A stretch of 64,000 bases of DNA. Origin: Lentzea sp. NBRC 102530. GTDB lineage: Bacteria > Actinomycetota > Actinomycetes > Mycobacteriales > Pseudonocardiaceae. The stretch is taken from contig NZ_BSTF01000020.1 of NCBI RefSeq assembly GCF_030269365.1, positions 80,821 through 144,820 of the forward strand, in the 5' to 3' direction. Numbering within the stretch: the stretch's first letter is position 1; each line of letters opens with the position of its first letter. Shown one piece after another: positions 52,903 through 61,061 of this stretch. The notes beneath the pieces are model-generated. The model ran no database searches. It was not told the origin of the DNA and saw only the letters and a list, made by a program, of their open reading frames with translations. Made by a program: the position numbers and the translations under genes.

Positions 52903-53643
52903 GTGGCTTCGAGCCCAGAGGACTTCGAGGACGCCTCCGCACCGGACGAACCGGAGCGGGGGCGTACTCCTGTTTGGAGAGAAGTCCTGTACGTCGTCGT
53001 GACGGCCGTCGTGCTGACGGTGCTCATCCAGGCGTTCGTGGCGCGGGTCTACGTGATCCCCTCGGCGTCGATGGAAGCGACGTTGCACGGGTGCACCGGT
53101 TGCGAGAACGACCGCGTGCTGGTCGACAAGATCGTCTACCGCTTCGGTGACATCGAGCCCGGCGAGGTCGTCGTGTTCCGCGGTCCCGAGGCGTGGACGA
53201 CCACGGACTTCCGCACCCCGCCGTCGACCAATCCCGTCGCGGGTTTCGTGCGGAACATCGGTTCGTTGCTGGGCATCGCGCCCGCGAACGAACGCGACTT
53301 CGTGAAGCGCGTCATCGCGTTGCCCGGCCAGACGGTGATGTGTTGCGACGAGCAGCACCGTGTTGTTGTGGACGGCAAACCGCTCGACGAACCCTATGTG
53401 CATTGGCAGGCCGGAAGTTCGCCCGCCGACCACCAGCCGTTCGACCCGGTGCGCGTGCCGGAGGGACGATTGTTCGTCATGGGGGACAACCGGATGAACT
53501 CCACCGACTCGCGCAAACAGGGCGGTGGGGGCGTAGCGGGCACGGTGCCGGTCGAAAACGTCATCGGCAAGGCCCGGTACGTCGTTTTCCCCAAAGATCG
53601 GTGGAGTGTTGTGTCGGATCACAACCCCCAGCCCCTAGGCTGA
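52903..53643 (+). CDS. lepB: type I signal peptidase, copy 1
   Basis: A 246-aa signal peptidase. Cytosolic N-tail, one membrane helix (~28-47, VLYVVVTAVVLTVLIQAFVA), catalytic Ser in VIPSASMEATL (box B), catalytic Lys in DFVKRVIALPGQ (box D) and MGDNRMNSTDSR (box E). GTG start at 52903. First of a tandem pair. Confidence 0.95.
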   Translation: MASSPEDFEDASAPDEPERGRTPVWREVLYVVVTAVVLTVLIQAFVARVYVIPSASMEATLHGCTGCENDRVLVDKIVYRFGDIEPGEVVVFRGPEAWTTTDFRTPPSTNPVAGFVRNIGSLLGIAPANERDFVKRVIALPGQTVMCCDEQHRVVVDGKPLDEPYVHWQAGSSPADHQPFDPVRVPEGRLFVMGDNRMNSTDSRKQGGGGVAGTVPVENVIGKARYVVFPKDRWSVVSDHNPQPLG

Positions 53644-53647
53644 TCTC

Positions 53648-54514
53648 GTGGTCGACGACGCTCCAGAGCAGAACCCGCCAGCCGACGAGCCCGGTTCGGA
53701 CGCTTCGGACAAGCCAGGGAAGAAGCAGAAGAAAAAGGGCAACTTCTGGAAGGAACTGCCCGTCCTCATCCTGGTCGCGTTCGGCCTCGCGATCGGCATC
53801 CAGATCTTCCTCGGCCGGGTCTACATGATCCCGTCCGAGTCGATGGAGACGACGCTGCACGGGTGCACCGACTGCTACGGCGACCGGGTGCTCGTGGACA
53901 AGGTGACGTTCCGCTTCACCGATCCGGCGCCGGGCGACGTGATCGTGTTCCGCGGGCCGCCGTCGTGGCAGAACGACTTCATCTCCGACGAGCCGACGAA
54001 CCCGGTCTCGCAGGCGTTGTCGTGGCTGGGTTCGCTGGTGGGCCTGCCCTCGGCGAACGAGGAGGACTTCGTCAAGCGCGTGATCGCCGTCGGCGGCCAG
54101 ACCGTGAAGTGCTGCGACGAGCAGAACCGCGTGACGGTGGACGGCAAACCGCTCGACGAGCCCTACAAGCACTACGACGAGGGCACGCCGGCCGAGCAGG
54201 AGTCGTTCGAGGAGCTCAAGATCCCCGACGGCATGCTGTTCGTGCTCGGCGACAACCGCAACCACTCGTGCGACTCGCGCTGCCAGGGCCAGGGCGGCCT
54301 GAACGGCCTGGTCCCGGTGGACGACGTGATCGGCAAGGCACGCGTGATCGTGCTGCCGCCGTCGAGGTGGGGCGGGGTGTCGGACCACAACCCGCAGGCC
54401 GTCTCGATGGGAGCACCGGGCTGGCAGGAGAGCGCCCCGCTGGGCCTCGGTATCGTCGGTGCGTGGCCGCTTCTGCTGCTGGGACGTCGAGTGCGAGACC
54501 GCTTCCGCCGATGA
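53648..54514 (+). CDS. lepB: type I signal peptidase, copy 2
   Basis: A 288-aa paralogue of the preceding gene. Catalytic Ser in MIPSESMETTL, Lys in DFVKRVIAVGGQ, box E LGDNRNHSCDSR. It differs from copy 1 by a second C-terminal membrane helix (LGLGIVGAWPLLLL) ending in basic residues. Extra Cys pairs (CTDC, CCDE, SCDSRC) face outside. Start GTG 53648. Two copies may share out secretion substrates as in Streptomyces. Confidence 0.95.
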   Translation: MVDDAPEQNPPADEPGSDASDKPGKKQKKKGNFWKELPVLILVAFGLAIGIQIFLGRVYMIPSESMETTLHGCTDCYGDRVLVDKVTFRFTDPAPGDVIVFRGPPSWQNDFISDEPTNPVSQALSWLGSLVGLPSANEEDFVKRVIAVGGQTVKCCDEQNRVTVDGKPLDEPYKHYDEGTPAEQESFEELKIPDGMLFVLGDNRNHSCDSRCQGQGGLNGLVPVDDVIGKARVIVLPPSRWGGVSDHNPQAVSMGAPGWQESAPLGLGIVGAWPLLLLGRRVRDRFRR

Positions 54515-55302
54515 CGATGCTGATGCCGCCCCGCGCGGTCGTGCGGGGCTCGTCGGGCAACTGGGCCCTGCAGAGCACGCTGGAGCGCCGTGGCCTCGGC
54601 CCGGTGGCCGGTGTGGACGAGGCAGGCCGCGGCCCGTGCGCAGGCCCGCTCGTGATCGCCGCGTGCGTCCTCCGACCGGGTGACGCCGCCCGCTTCGAGG
54701 GCCTGAACGACTCGAAGCTCATGACGGCAGCAGCACGCGATCGGATGTACGACCTGGTCCTGAAGCGTGCCGTGGATCACTCGATAGTGGTCGTTTCGCC
54801 CGCCGACATCGACTGGCTCGGCATCCACGTCATGAACATCGAGGGCATGCGCCGAGCAGTGGCCCAGATGGCGACCCACCCCGGCTACGTCCTGACGGAC
54901 GGCTTCAAGGTGCCGGGCATGCCCGCCCCGAACGTGGCGGTGCTGAAAGGCGACCAGGCAGCAGCCTGCGTGGCAGCGGCATCAGTGCTGGCCAAGGTCA
55001 CGAGGGACCGGATCATGGCCGACCTGCACGCCCGACACCCGCAGTACGGCTTCAACGTCCACAAGGGCTACTGCACACCAGAACACACGGCAGCGTTGAT
55101 GGAACACGGCCCGTGTGCAGAGCATCGCTGGTCGTATGTAAATGTGGCAGCAGCGGCTGTCAAGCACGGTCTCGCCGCGCCGCACAGGGTGGCGCGCGGC
55201 ACGACCGCGACCGCCGTGGTCCAGAATGATGCAGCCCCGGCTGACGCCGGGGAGCTCGCGACGAGGGAGGGCGCGGAGCAGATGACCCGCGCGGAGGCGT
55301 AA
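54511..55302 (+). CDS. rnhB: ribonuclease HII
   Basis: A 263-aa RNase HII removing RNA in RNA-DNA hybrids. Catalytic Asp-Glu in VAGVDEAGRGPCAGPLV, third acid in YVLTDGFKVPG, final Asp region AAASVLAKVTRDRIM; HPQYGFNVHKGYCTPEH follows. A ~35-aa C-terminal tail is extra to the family core. ATG overlaps the lepB stop (ATGA). Confidence 0.96.
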   Translation: MTMLMPPRAVVRGSSGNWALQSTLERRGLGPVAGVDEAGRGPCAGPLVIAACVLRPGDAARFEGLNDSKLMTAAARDRMYDLVLKRAVDHSIVVVSPADIDWLGIHVMNIEGMRRAVAQMATHPGYVLTDGFKVPGMPAPNVAVLKGDQAAACVAAASVLAKVTRDRIMADLHARHPQYGFNVHKGYCTPEHTAALMEHGPCAEHRWSYVNVAAAAVKHGLAAPHRVARGTTATAVVQNDAAPADAGELATREGAEQMTRAEA

Positions 55303-55625
55303 TGAGTGCAGAGGATCTCGAGAAGTACGAGACCGAGATGGAACTGTCGCTGTACAAGGAGTACCGCGACATAGTCAGCCAGTTCTCGTTCGTCGTGGAG
55401 ACCGAACGGCGTTTCTACCTGGCCAACTCGGTGGACGTGCAGGTGCGCAACGCCGACGGCGAGGTGTACTTCGAGGTGCGCATGTCGGACGCGTGGGTTT
55501 GGGACATGTACCGCCCCGCGAGGTTCGTCAAGAACGTTCGTGTCATCACGTTCAAGGACGTGAACGTGGAGGAGCTGGACAAGCCGGATCTCCGCCTGCC
55601 GGAAAGCGGCCCGTTCCCCAGCTAG
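55302..55625 (+). CDS. DUF2469 family protein
   Basis: A 107-aa acidic protein of unknown role, conserved across actinobacteria right after rnhB. MSAEDLEKYETEMELSLYKEYRDIV and ERRFYLANSVDVQVRNADGEVYFEV...DAWVWDMYRPARFVKNVRVITFKDVNVEEL identify it. ATG shares a base with the rnhB stop (TAATG). Confidence 0.95.
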   Translation: MSAEDLEKYETEMELSLYKEYRDIVSQFSFVVETERRFYLANSVDVQVRNADGEVYFEVRMSDAWVWDMYRPARFVKNVRVITFKDVNVEELDKPDLRLPESGPFPS

Positions 55626-56236
55626 AAGAACTCACCCCCGCCCTCGCACCCCGTGCCCAGCACGCGGGCGCGAGGGCGGCGCCATGCCCGGCCCACAACT
55701 CCCGCCACCGCGAGCCACACGCCTGCACACCAGCCCACCGCGTCGTCCTGTCCGCACACGGCCGCGCCTCCTTGCCGGCACCCGCCTGCCTGGTCGCACC
55801 GGCCTGCCTGGTCGCACCGGCTGGAGGCACACCCGCCCCGCCCTGCTGGCCACTCGCCCGCCGCACCTTCCTGGCCGCGCCTGCTCGCCGCGTCACGCCT
55901 TACTTCACCTCACCCTGCCCCTCCCGGCGTCGTCCATCCGTCCTGCCCATCTCGCCGCCTCGCCGTGCCCTCGCCGTGCCCCCGCCGTGCCCCCGCCGTG
56001 CCCCCGCCGTGCCCCCGCCGCGCCCCGCCGTGCCCCGCCGTGCCCCGCCGTGCCCCGCCGTGCCCCGCCCCGCCAGTCGCCCTACCACACCCCACTGACG
56101 ATTCCGCCGTCCCAACATCCACAACGGCCGACTTGTCCACAGCCGCCGAGTTGTCCACAGATTCCCGGCAGCCCCACCGCGCACCCCTCCCAGCCCTGCA
56201 CTGTCGTTCCCAACGACCCGCAGGGAGGCGAGCACG
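55626..56236. repeat. gene-free low-complexity interval with tandem repeats
   Basis: No gene is supported. An 18-bp direct repeat (GCCTGCCTGGTCGCACCG) occurs twice at about 55784-55819. From about 55961 to 56072 there is a tandem array: 11-bp units GCCGTGCCCCC (about four) then 10-bp units GCCGTGCCCC (about five). The complementary strand is G-rich enough for quadruplexes. Long Pro/Arg frames here come from base composition. Two DnaA boxes lie near the right end. Confidence 0.65.
56133..56159 (+). promoter_or_regulatory. pair of perfect DnaA boxes
   Basis: TTGTCCACA occurs at 56133-56141 and again at 56151-56159, same orientation, 18 bp apart start to start. TTGTCCACA is the consensus DnaA box of high-GC actinobacteria. 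A weaker ACATCCACA lies at about 56114-56122. They sit 78 bp upstream of yraN. No replication-origin genes are near. Confidence 0.6.
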
Positions 56237-56602
56237 GTGGCACTGACCGAGACCAGGCAGCAGCAGAAGGGCAGGGAGGGCGAGGACCTGGCGTGCAGGT
56301 ACCTGGAAGGCCAGGGCCTGGTCGTCCTGTCCCGCAACTGGTCCTGCCGCGACGGCGAACTCGACGTGGTGGCCGTGGAGGACGGCCGCCTGGTCGTCTG
56401 CGAGGTCAAGACCAGAACCACCCCGCGCTGGGGTCGCCCCGACGAGGCCGTCGACCAGCGCAAGCTCTCCCGCCTGCGCCGCACCGCACTCCGCTGGCTC
56501 GCCGCCCACCACGTCGGCTGGTGCGAGGTCCGCGTGGACCTGATCTCCATCACCTGGCCCGCCCACGGCGAACCCACCCTGCAACACCTGCGGGGAGCCT
56601 GA
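56237..56602 (+). CDS. YraN family (UPF0102) nuclease-like protein
   Basis: A 121-aa protein with a PD-(D/E)xK-like core: GREGEDLACRYLEGQGL, RDGELDVVAVEDG and VCEVKTRTTPRWGRPDEAVDQRK. GTG at 56237 with GGGAGG eight bases upstream. Heads the yraN-comM run; partners suggest DNA uptake or repair, exact role unknown. Confidence 0.94.
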   Translation: MALTETRQQQKGREGEDLACRYLEGQGLVVLSRNWSCRDGELDVVAVEDGRLVVCEVKTRTTPRWGRPDEAVDQRKLSRLRRTALRWLAAHHVGWCEVRVDLISITWPAHGEPTLQHLRGA

Positions 56603-56603
56603 G

Positions 56604-58124
56604 ATGGGCCTGGCGCGGGTCTGGTCGGTGGCCCTCTACGGCGTGGACGGCATAGCGGTCGAGATCGAGGCCGACGTGGGAGCGGGCCAACCCCGGACCC
56701 ACCTCCTGGGCCTCCCTGACGCGGCCCTGCACGAGTCCAAGGAACGCGTCAAAGCGGCCGTCCGCAACAGCGACGAGGAGTGGCCCCAGCAACGGATCGT
56801 CCTGGGCCTCTCCCCGGCCAACCTCCCCAAGGGCGGCAGCAGCTACGACCTCGCCATCGCCTGCGCCACCCTCGCCGCCGCGGGCAAGGTCCCCGCGGAC
56901 CGCCTCTCCACCACGGTCATGCTGGGCGAACTGGCCCTGGACGGCCGCCTCCGCCCCATCAGAGGCGTGCTCCCGGCCCTCCTGGCCGCCCGCAGAGCCG
57001 GCCTGCACGAGGCGATCGTCCCGGTGGACACCCTTCCGGAAGCCGCCCTCGTGGACGGCGTGACCCTGCACGGCGCCAACACCCTCGCCGAGGCGCTGGC
57101 CTGGCTGCGGGGCGACGACATCACCCTCCAGTCCGCGCCACCGCCCACGGAGTCGCCGACGCCACCGACCCCGGACCTGGCCGACGTCGTGGGCCAACCA
57201 GAAGCCCGCTGGGCCCTGGAAGTGGCCGCGGCAGGCGCCCACCACCTGCTTCTCACGGGCCCTCCGGGCACCGGTAAGACCATGCTGGCCGAACGCCTGC
57301 CAGGCCTGCTCCCACCCCTGAGCCGCCAAGAATCGCTGGCGGTGACCGCGGTCCACTCGGTAGCCGGCGTGCTGTCCTCCGACTGCCCCTTGGTGGCCAC
57401 CCCGCCGTTCGTGAACGTCCACCACACGACCTCGATAGCCGCCCTGATAGGTGGCGGCAGCGGCATGGCCAAACCAGGCGCCGCCTCCAAGGCTCACAAG
57501 GGCGTCCTCTTCCTGGACGAGGCCTGCGAGTTCGGCCAGAAGACCATCGACACCCTCCGCACCGCCCTGGAAGACGGCGAAATCCGCATCCCGAGGCGAG
57601 ACGGCATAGCCCGCTACCCGGCCCGCTTCCAGCTGATCCTCGCCACCAACCCCTGCCCCTGCGCCCCGCCCAAAGAGATCGACTGCATCTGCACCGCCAC
57701 AGTCCGCCGCCGCTACCAGGCCAAACTGAGCGGGCCACTGCTGGACCGAGTGGACCTGCGCGTCCGCATGAGGGCCACCACGGCCATGTCCAACGCCGAA
57801 GCCGCAGCGCCAGAACCTACAGCAGTCGTGCGGACGAGAGTCCTCAAAGCCAGGCAACGAGCGGCCACCCGCTGGTCCTCCCACGGCCACACCTGGCCCT
57901 CCAACTCCCAGGTCCCGGGCCCGTCCCTACGACGGGAGTTCGCCCTCCCGAGAACGACGACGGCCCTCCTCGACAAGGCCCTCGCCATAGGCGCGCTGAC
58001 CGGCAGGGGAGCCGACCGCTGCCTGCGGGTCGCCTGGACCCTTGCCGACCTGGCAGAAGTCGACCGCCCAACCCAGGACCACGTCGCTGCCGCCCTGCAG
58101 TTCCGAGAACGAAGGGCTCCGTAG
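56604..58124 (+). CDS. comM: ComM/YifB-like Mg-chelatase-related AAA+ ATPase
   Basis: A 506-aa AAA+ protein that, as ComM in naturally competent bacteria, drives branch migration during recombination. N-terminal lon-protease-like fold (VEIEADVGAGQPRTHLLGLPDAALHESKERVKAA), then Walker A GPPGTGKTMLAERLPGLLPPL, Walker B GVLFLDEACEFG, NPCPCAPPKEIDCICT cysteine block and SGPLLDRVDLRVRM. Starts one base after the yraN stop. Confidence 0.94.
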   Translation: MGLARVWSVALYGVDGIAVEIEADVGAGQPRTHLLGLPDAALHESKERVKAAVRNSDEEWPQQRIVLGLSPANLPKGGSSYDLAIACATLAAAGKVPADRLSTTVMLGELALDGRLRPIRGVLPALLAARRAGLHEAIVPVDTLPEAALVDGVTLHGANTLAEALAWLRGDDITLQSAPPPTESPTPPTPDLADVVGQPEARWALEVAAAGAHHLLLTGPPGTGKTMLAERLPGLLPPLSRQESLAVTAVHSVAGVLSSDCPLVATPPFVNVHHTTSIAALIGGGSGMAKPGAASKAHKGVLFLDEACEFGQKTIDTLRTALEDGEIRIPRRDGIARYPARFQLILATNPCPCAPPKEIDCICTATVRRRYQAKLSGPLLDRVDLRVRMRATTAMSNAEAAAPEPTAVVRTRVLKARQRAATRWSSHGHTWPSNSQVPGPSLRREFALPRTTTALLDKALAIGALTGRGADRCLRVAWTLADLAEVDRPTQDHVAAALQFRERRAP

Positions 58125-58130
58125 CCCCCA

Positions 58131-58220
58131 ATCCGCTCAGCCCACCCAAGCCGCTCAGCCCATCCGAGCCGCTCAGCCCACCCAAGCCGGTCACCCCACC
58201 CAAGCCGCTCAGCCCACCCG
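58131..58220 (+). repeat. 18-bp tandem repeat, five copies
   Basis: Five adjacent units of AGCCGCTCAGCCCACCCA with one to three changes each, at 58131, 58149, 58167, 58185 and 58203. They start seven bases after the comM stop. Period 18 keeps all frames open; no spacers, so not CRISPR. Confidence 0.85.
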
Positions 58221-58268
58221 AGCAGCCGACGCGTGGACCCCACTCCCACTCCGCGCGCCGGCCCCAGA

Positions 58269-58303
58269 GCGGGTCGCCCGTCCGTCCCCGGCGGGCGACC
58301 CGC
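58269..58303 (+). terminator. perfect 12-bp hairpin between comM and dprA
   Basis: GCGGGTCGCCCG (58269-58280) pairs with CGGGCGACCCGC (58292-58303), 11-nt loop. It ends 10 bp before the AGGAG of the small ORF ahead of dprA, so it may terminate comM transcription or act as an attenuator. Confidence 0.6.
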
Positions 58304-58323
58304 TTCCCACCTCAGGAGCCACC

Positions 58324-58473
58324 ATGACCGTCCACCTCCCCACCCCGACGCTCGCAACCGCACTTCTCCGCCTGTGCTGCACAGTCCGAAAGCGCACCTC
58401 AAGCGCCAGCCCTCCACACCCCTGGAGCTCCGACCCCTGGCAACGCTGGCTCCCCTGGCGGTGGTTCCGATGA
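58324..58473 (+). CDS. 49-aa small ORF coupled to dprA
   Basis: AGGAG (58314-58318) lies five bases before an ATG at 58324. The frame runs 49 codons and its TGA overlaps the dprA ATG (ATGA). The product is basic and Trp-rich at the end (DPWQRWLPWRWFR) with a Cys pair (LLRLCCTVRKR). No family recognised. The good ribosome site and the exact stop/start overlap support translation, perhaps as a leader that couples ribosomes into dprA. Codon use is less biased than in neighbours. Confidence 0.5.
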   Translation: MTVHLPTPTLATALLRLCCTVRKRTSSASPPHPWSSDPWQRWLPWRWFR

Positions 58474-59699
58474 CCACCACCGAGCCGCCCGAGCCCCCAC
58501 CCGCGACCCCGAAGGCTGAGACCCCGAAGGCTGAGACTCCAGCGGCCGAGACTCCAGCGGCTGCGGTGAGGGCTTCCGACACCGTCCGCCTGGCGAGGGC
58601 CTACCTCTCCCGAGTGGCCGAGCCCTATCCGGGTGCGCTGGCGGCGTTCGTCGCCAAGGTCGGTCCGGTAGAGGCGGCAGCCCGCGTGCGCTCCGGCGAA
58701 ATTTCGCCCACCGTGGCCAGTCAGACCTCCGCGAGGCGAGCAGAAGAACGCGCCGAAGCCGACTTGGCCGCCATTGCCAAACTGGGCGGCCGCCTGGTGG
58801 TCCCCGAGGACGAGGAGTGGCCCCGCTGGCCGTTGCTGGCGCTGGAGAACATCGCCGCCCGCCGTTGCGGCGGCGAGCCCCTGGCCCTGTGGGTGCGCGG
58901 CCCGCACTTCCTCGCCGACGTGGTGGACAAGGCCGTGGCGGTGGTCGGCTCGCGCGCCTCCACCGCGTACGGGGAGCACGTCGCCGCCGAGTTCGCCTAC
59001 GGGCTGGCGCTGACGGGCACGACGGTCGTTTCCGGTGCCGCGTACGGCATCGACGGCGCGGCCCACCGCGGCGCACTCCACGCCGGCGGCATGACGATCG
59101 CGGTGCTGGCGTGCGGCGCCGACACCGCATATCCCGGTGGCCACCAGGGCTTGCTCGCCAAGATCGCGCTGGAGGGACTGATCGTCAGCGAGTACCCGCC
59201 CGGCGTCATGCCCGCTCGGCACCGGTTCCTCACCCGCAACCGCCTCATCGCCGCCCTCAGCGGCGGCACCGTCGTCGTGGAGGCCGGGCGGCGCAGCGGG
59301 GCCAAGAACACCGCGGCGATCACACTCGCCCTGGGCCGGCCGCTGATGGTGGTGCCGGGCCCCGTCACGTCGGCGAGTTCCGCCGGCTGCCACGAGTTGC
59401 TGCGGGACGGACGGGCCGTGTCGGTCACCTCGATCGCCGAGATCGTCGAGTCGACCGGACGCTTCGGCGACGACCTCGCCACCAAGCCCGCCGAGAAGGA
59501 CAGCGATCTCGGCGCTCCTCAAGGCGAGGCCATGCGCGTCTACGAGGCCTTGGGCAAGCGGTGCGGGCTGAGCGCCGAGGTCGTGTCGGTCGAGTCGGGC
59601 GTGCCGCTGGAACGGGTTCGAGCCCTGTTGCCCGAGCTGGAACTCGCCGGCCTGGCCCTCCGCCTCGACGAGGGCTGGCAGAAGCTGGAACCGGGGTGA
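58470..59699 (+). CDS. dprA: DNA-processing protein DprA
   Basis: A 409-aa RecA loader on single-stranded DNA. After a repeat-rich N-tail (TPKAETPKAETPAAETPAA, from a 15-bp DNA repeat) comes the Rossmann-like core: AVVGSRASTAYGEHVAAEFAYGLA, VSGAAYGIDGAAHRGAL, GGTIAVLACG-like TIAVLACGADTAYP, SEYPPGVMPARHRFLTRNRLIAALS and VVVEAGRRSGAKNTA. C-terminal winged helix 340-405. ATG at 58470. Confidence 0.95.
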   Translation: MTTTEPPEPPPATPKAETPKAETPAAETPAAAVRASDTVRLARAYLSRVAEPYPGALAAFVAKVGPVEAAARVRSGEISPTVASQTSARRAEERAEADLAAIAKLGGRLVVPEDEEWPRWPLLALENIAARRCGGEPLALWVRGPHFLADVVDKAVAVVGSRASTAYGEHVAAEFAYGLALTGTTVVSGAAYGIDGAAHRGALHAGGMTIAVLACGADTAYPGGHQGLLAKIALEGLIVSEYPPGVMPARHRFLTRNRLIAALSGGTVVVEAGRRSGAKNTAAITLALGRPLMVVPGPVTSASSAGCHELLRDGRAVSVTSIAEIVESTGRFGDDLATKPAEKDSDLGAPQGEAMRVYEALGKRCGLSAEVVSVESGVPLERVRALLPELELAGLALRLDEGWQKLEPG

Positions 59700-59726
59700 T
59701 TGAAAGTCCAATGTGGATAGAGCGGG

Positions 59727-60317
59727 TCAACGGCCGTGCAGAAAGCGCGGGACGACGAGCGCCGCCGCGGCGACCACGGGTGCGAGCACGGACCGGAACG
59801 TGAGGCCGAAGTCCCGCGTGACGGTCAGCGCCACGTCGGACTGCGGCGTCGAGGAAAGACAGATCGGCAGGTTCTTCGCCTCCTCGGTCGGGCAGCCGAG
59901 GTAGACGCCGCGCAACCTGGCCGACCAGGTCCACAAGACCGCGAACAGCCAGCCGGCCGCCAAACAGGCGGACGGCACGGCGTAGTTCAGGAAGGTCGGT
60001 ACTCGGGCGGCGCCGAGATCGGCGCGTTCGCCGGGCACCGAGTGCAGCGCGAGGAGGCGTATGTCAGGGCGCACGTCCACGTAGTGCCAGGGAACGGCCT
60101 CCTGCACCAGCGCGGCGACCGCCTTGTCCACCTCCAGGAGGGGGCTCTGGGCGATCGGTCGTCGCGAGCGCGGAACGTGGCGTTGCCGTCCCCAGATGCG
60201 TCAGCCAGTTGCGACGAAGAAGACGCTGAGCGGCACCGTCACTGCGAGGAGGAGAAGCAGGAAGATCATCTCGGATGGTAAGGCCCTGAAGTTGACCTGC
60301 GGCTTCGCCTCCGTCAT
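59727..60317 (-). pseudogene. membrane-protein gene interrupted by an in-frame TGA
   Basis: From ATG 60317, which overlaps the upstream gene's stop (ATGA), the frame encodes MTEAKPQVNFRALPSE and a membrane helix (MIFLLLLLAVTVPLSVFFVA), then meets TGA at 60201-60203 (codon 39). The same frame then stays open for 157 codons with two more helices (NYAVPSACLAAGWLFAVLWTW and VLAPVVAAAALVV). A GTG at 60131 could restart translation, giving 134 aa. Either a nonsense/frameshift-damaged gene, a sequencing error, or two separate small proteins. Family not recognised. Confidence 0.5.
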
Positions 60318-60904
60318 CTGGACGTGCCACCTGCCTTGCGTCTGGGTTCGCCGTCGTCGTCCGGGTCGTCTTGGCCGGCGCCGGCCTGCGCGGAGTCGGC
60401 CTGGTCAGGGTCGGCCTGATCGGCGTCGCGCAGCACCAGGGCGGCGATGACGGCGTCGGCCAGTGCGTGGGCTTTCTGCTGCTTCATGCCCAGTGAGAGC
60501 GCGCGTTCCAGGGCGATCTGGCGCACCTCGGCCAGTTGGGCGGTGGTGAGCGGTGTGGGTGGCAGGGCCAGTGGTGCGTCGGGCTTGCCGCGGACCTTGC
60601 GCCAGGCCTTGCGGACGGCGCTGGTCATGCCGTCGCGGACGGCCGTGCCGATGCTGTCGGAGACGGCGGTGATCACGCTGCCGGACACCAGGGCGATCAC
60701 CGGCGTGGCCATGGCCACCACGTCTCCCAGGCCGAAGCCGATCGGGTCGTCGTGGGCCTGGCGGAGGCGGCGTTCCGCCTGCTTGGGGTTCTCCAGGTAG
60801 GGAGCGGCCACGACGTCGTACGACGGCAGCTCCTCCGGGGCGATCTTGCGCACCACTCGGCGCGCCAGGTCGTCGGCTGTTCGGACGGTGGTGCTCGCTG
60901 CCAT
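60314..60904 (-). CDS. hypothetical protein with glycine/valine-rich hydrophobic segment
   Basis: A 196-aa protein, no family recognised. N-terminal TVRTADDLARRVVRKI, hydrophobic stretch ~58-90 (GLGDVVAMATPVIALVSGSVITAV), basic linker, helix with ALSLGMKQQKAHALADAV, and an acidic tail with DQADPDQADSAQAG-type repeats. ATG at 60904 with GGAG five bases upstream. Coupled to the interrupted membrane gene. Divergent from xerC. Confidence 0.72.
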   Translation of the reverse strand: MAASTTVRTADDLARRVVRKIAPEELPSYDVVAAPYLENPKQAERRLRQAHDDPIGFGLGDVVAMATPVIALVSGSVITAVSDSIGTAVRDGMTSAVRKAWRKVRGKPDAPLALPPTPLTTAQLAEVRQIALERALSLGMKQQKAHALADAVIAALVLRDADQADPDQADSAQAGAGQDDPDDDGEPRRKAGGTSR

Positions 60905-60986
60905 CGCTACTCCGAAAGGTGATCTGTCCGTGCCGTCAAACCCGTGCTCGTCACAGGGAGTTGAAACGTTATCGTGTTGGCGATCA

Positions 60987-61000
60987 TGAGAGCGCTCTCA
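60987..61000. promoter_or_regulatory. LacI-family operator-like palindrome
   Basis: TGAGAGCGCTCTCA is a perfect 14-bp palindrome. Actinobacterial CebR/CelR sites read TGGGAGCGCTCCCA, so it differs only by a symmetric change at one position per arm. It lies in the 157-bp gap between the hypothetical gene and xerC. Confidence 0.55.
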
Positions 61001-61061
61001 AATGGGGCGAGGGTGTGGCGATACTTGACCAAACGCCCCGACTGGCGCAGCGTCTTGGCCT

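Noticed and set aside
56114..56159. Replication origin
   Set aside because: Only two perfect boxes and none of the usual dnaA, dnaN, recF or gyr genes.
55626..56236. Pro/Arg-rich open frames of up to ~300 codons
   Set aside because: All frames are open because of the CCGTGCCCC array; no start signals and no domain-like sequence.
58131..58220. Possible CRISPR array
   Set aside because: The 18-bp units are directly adjacent with no spacers and no cas genes.
58042..58473. A 143-codon frame with AQPTQA repeats
   Set aside because: It begins inside comM and reads the 18-bp repeat; only its last 49 codons, with their own AGGAG, are retained.
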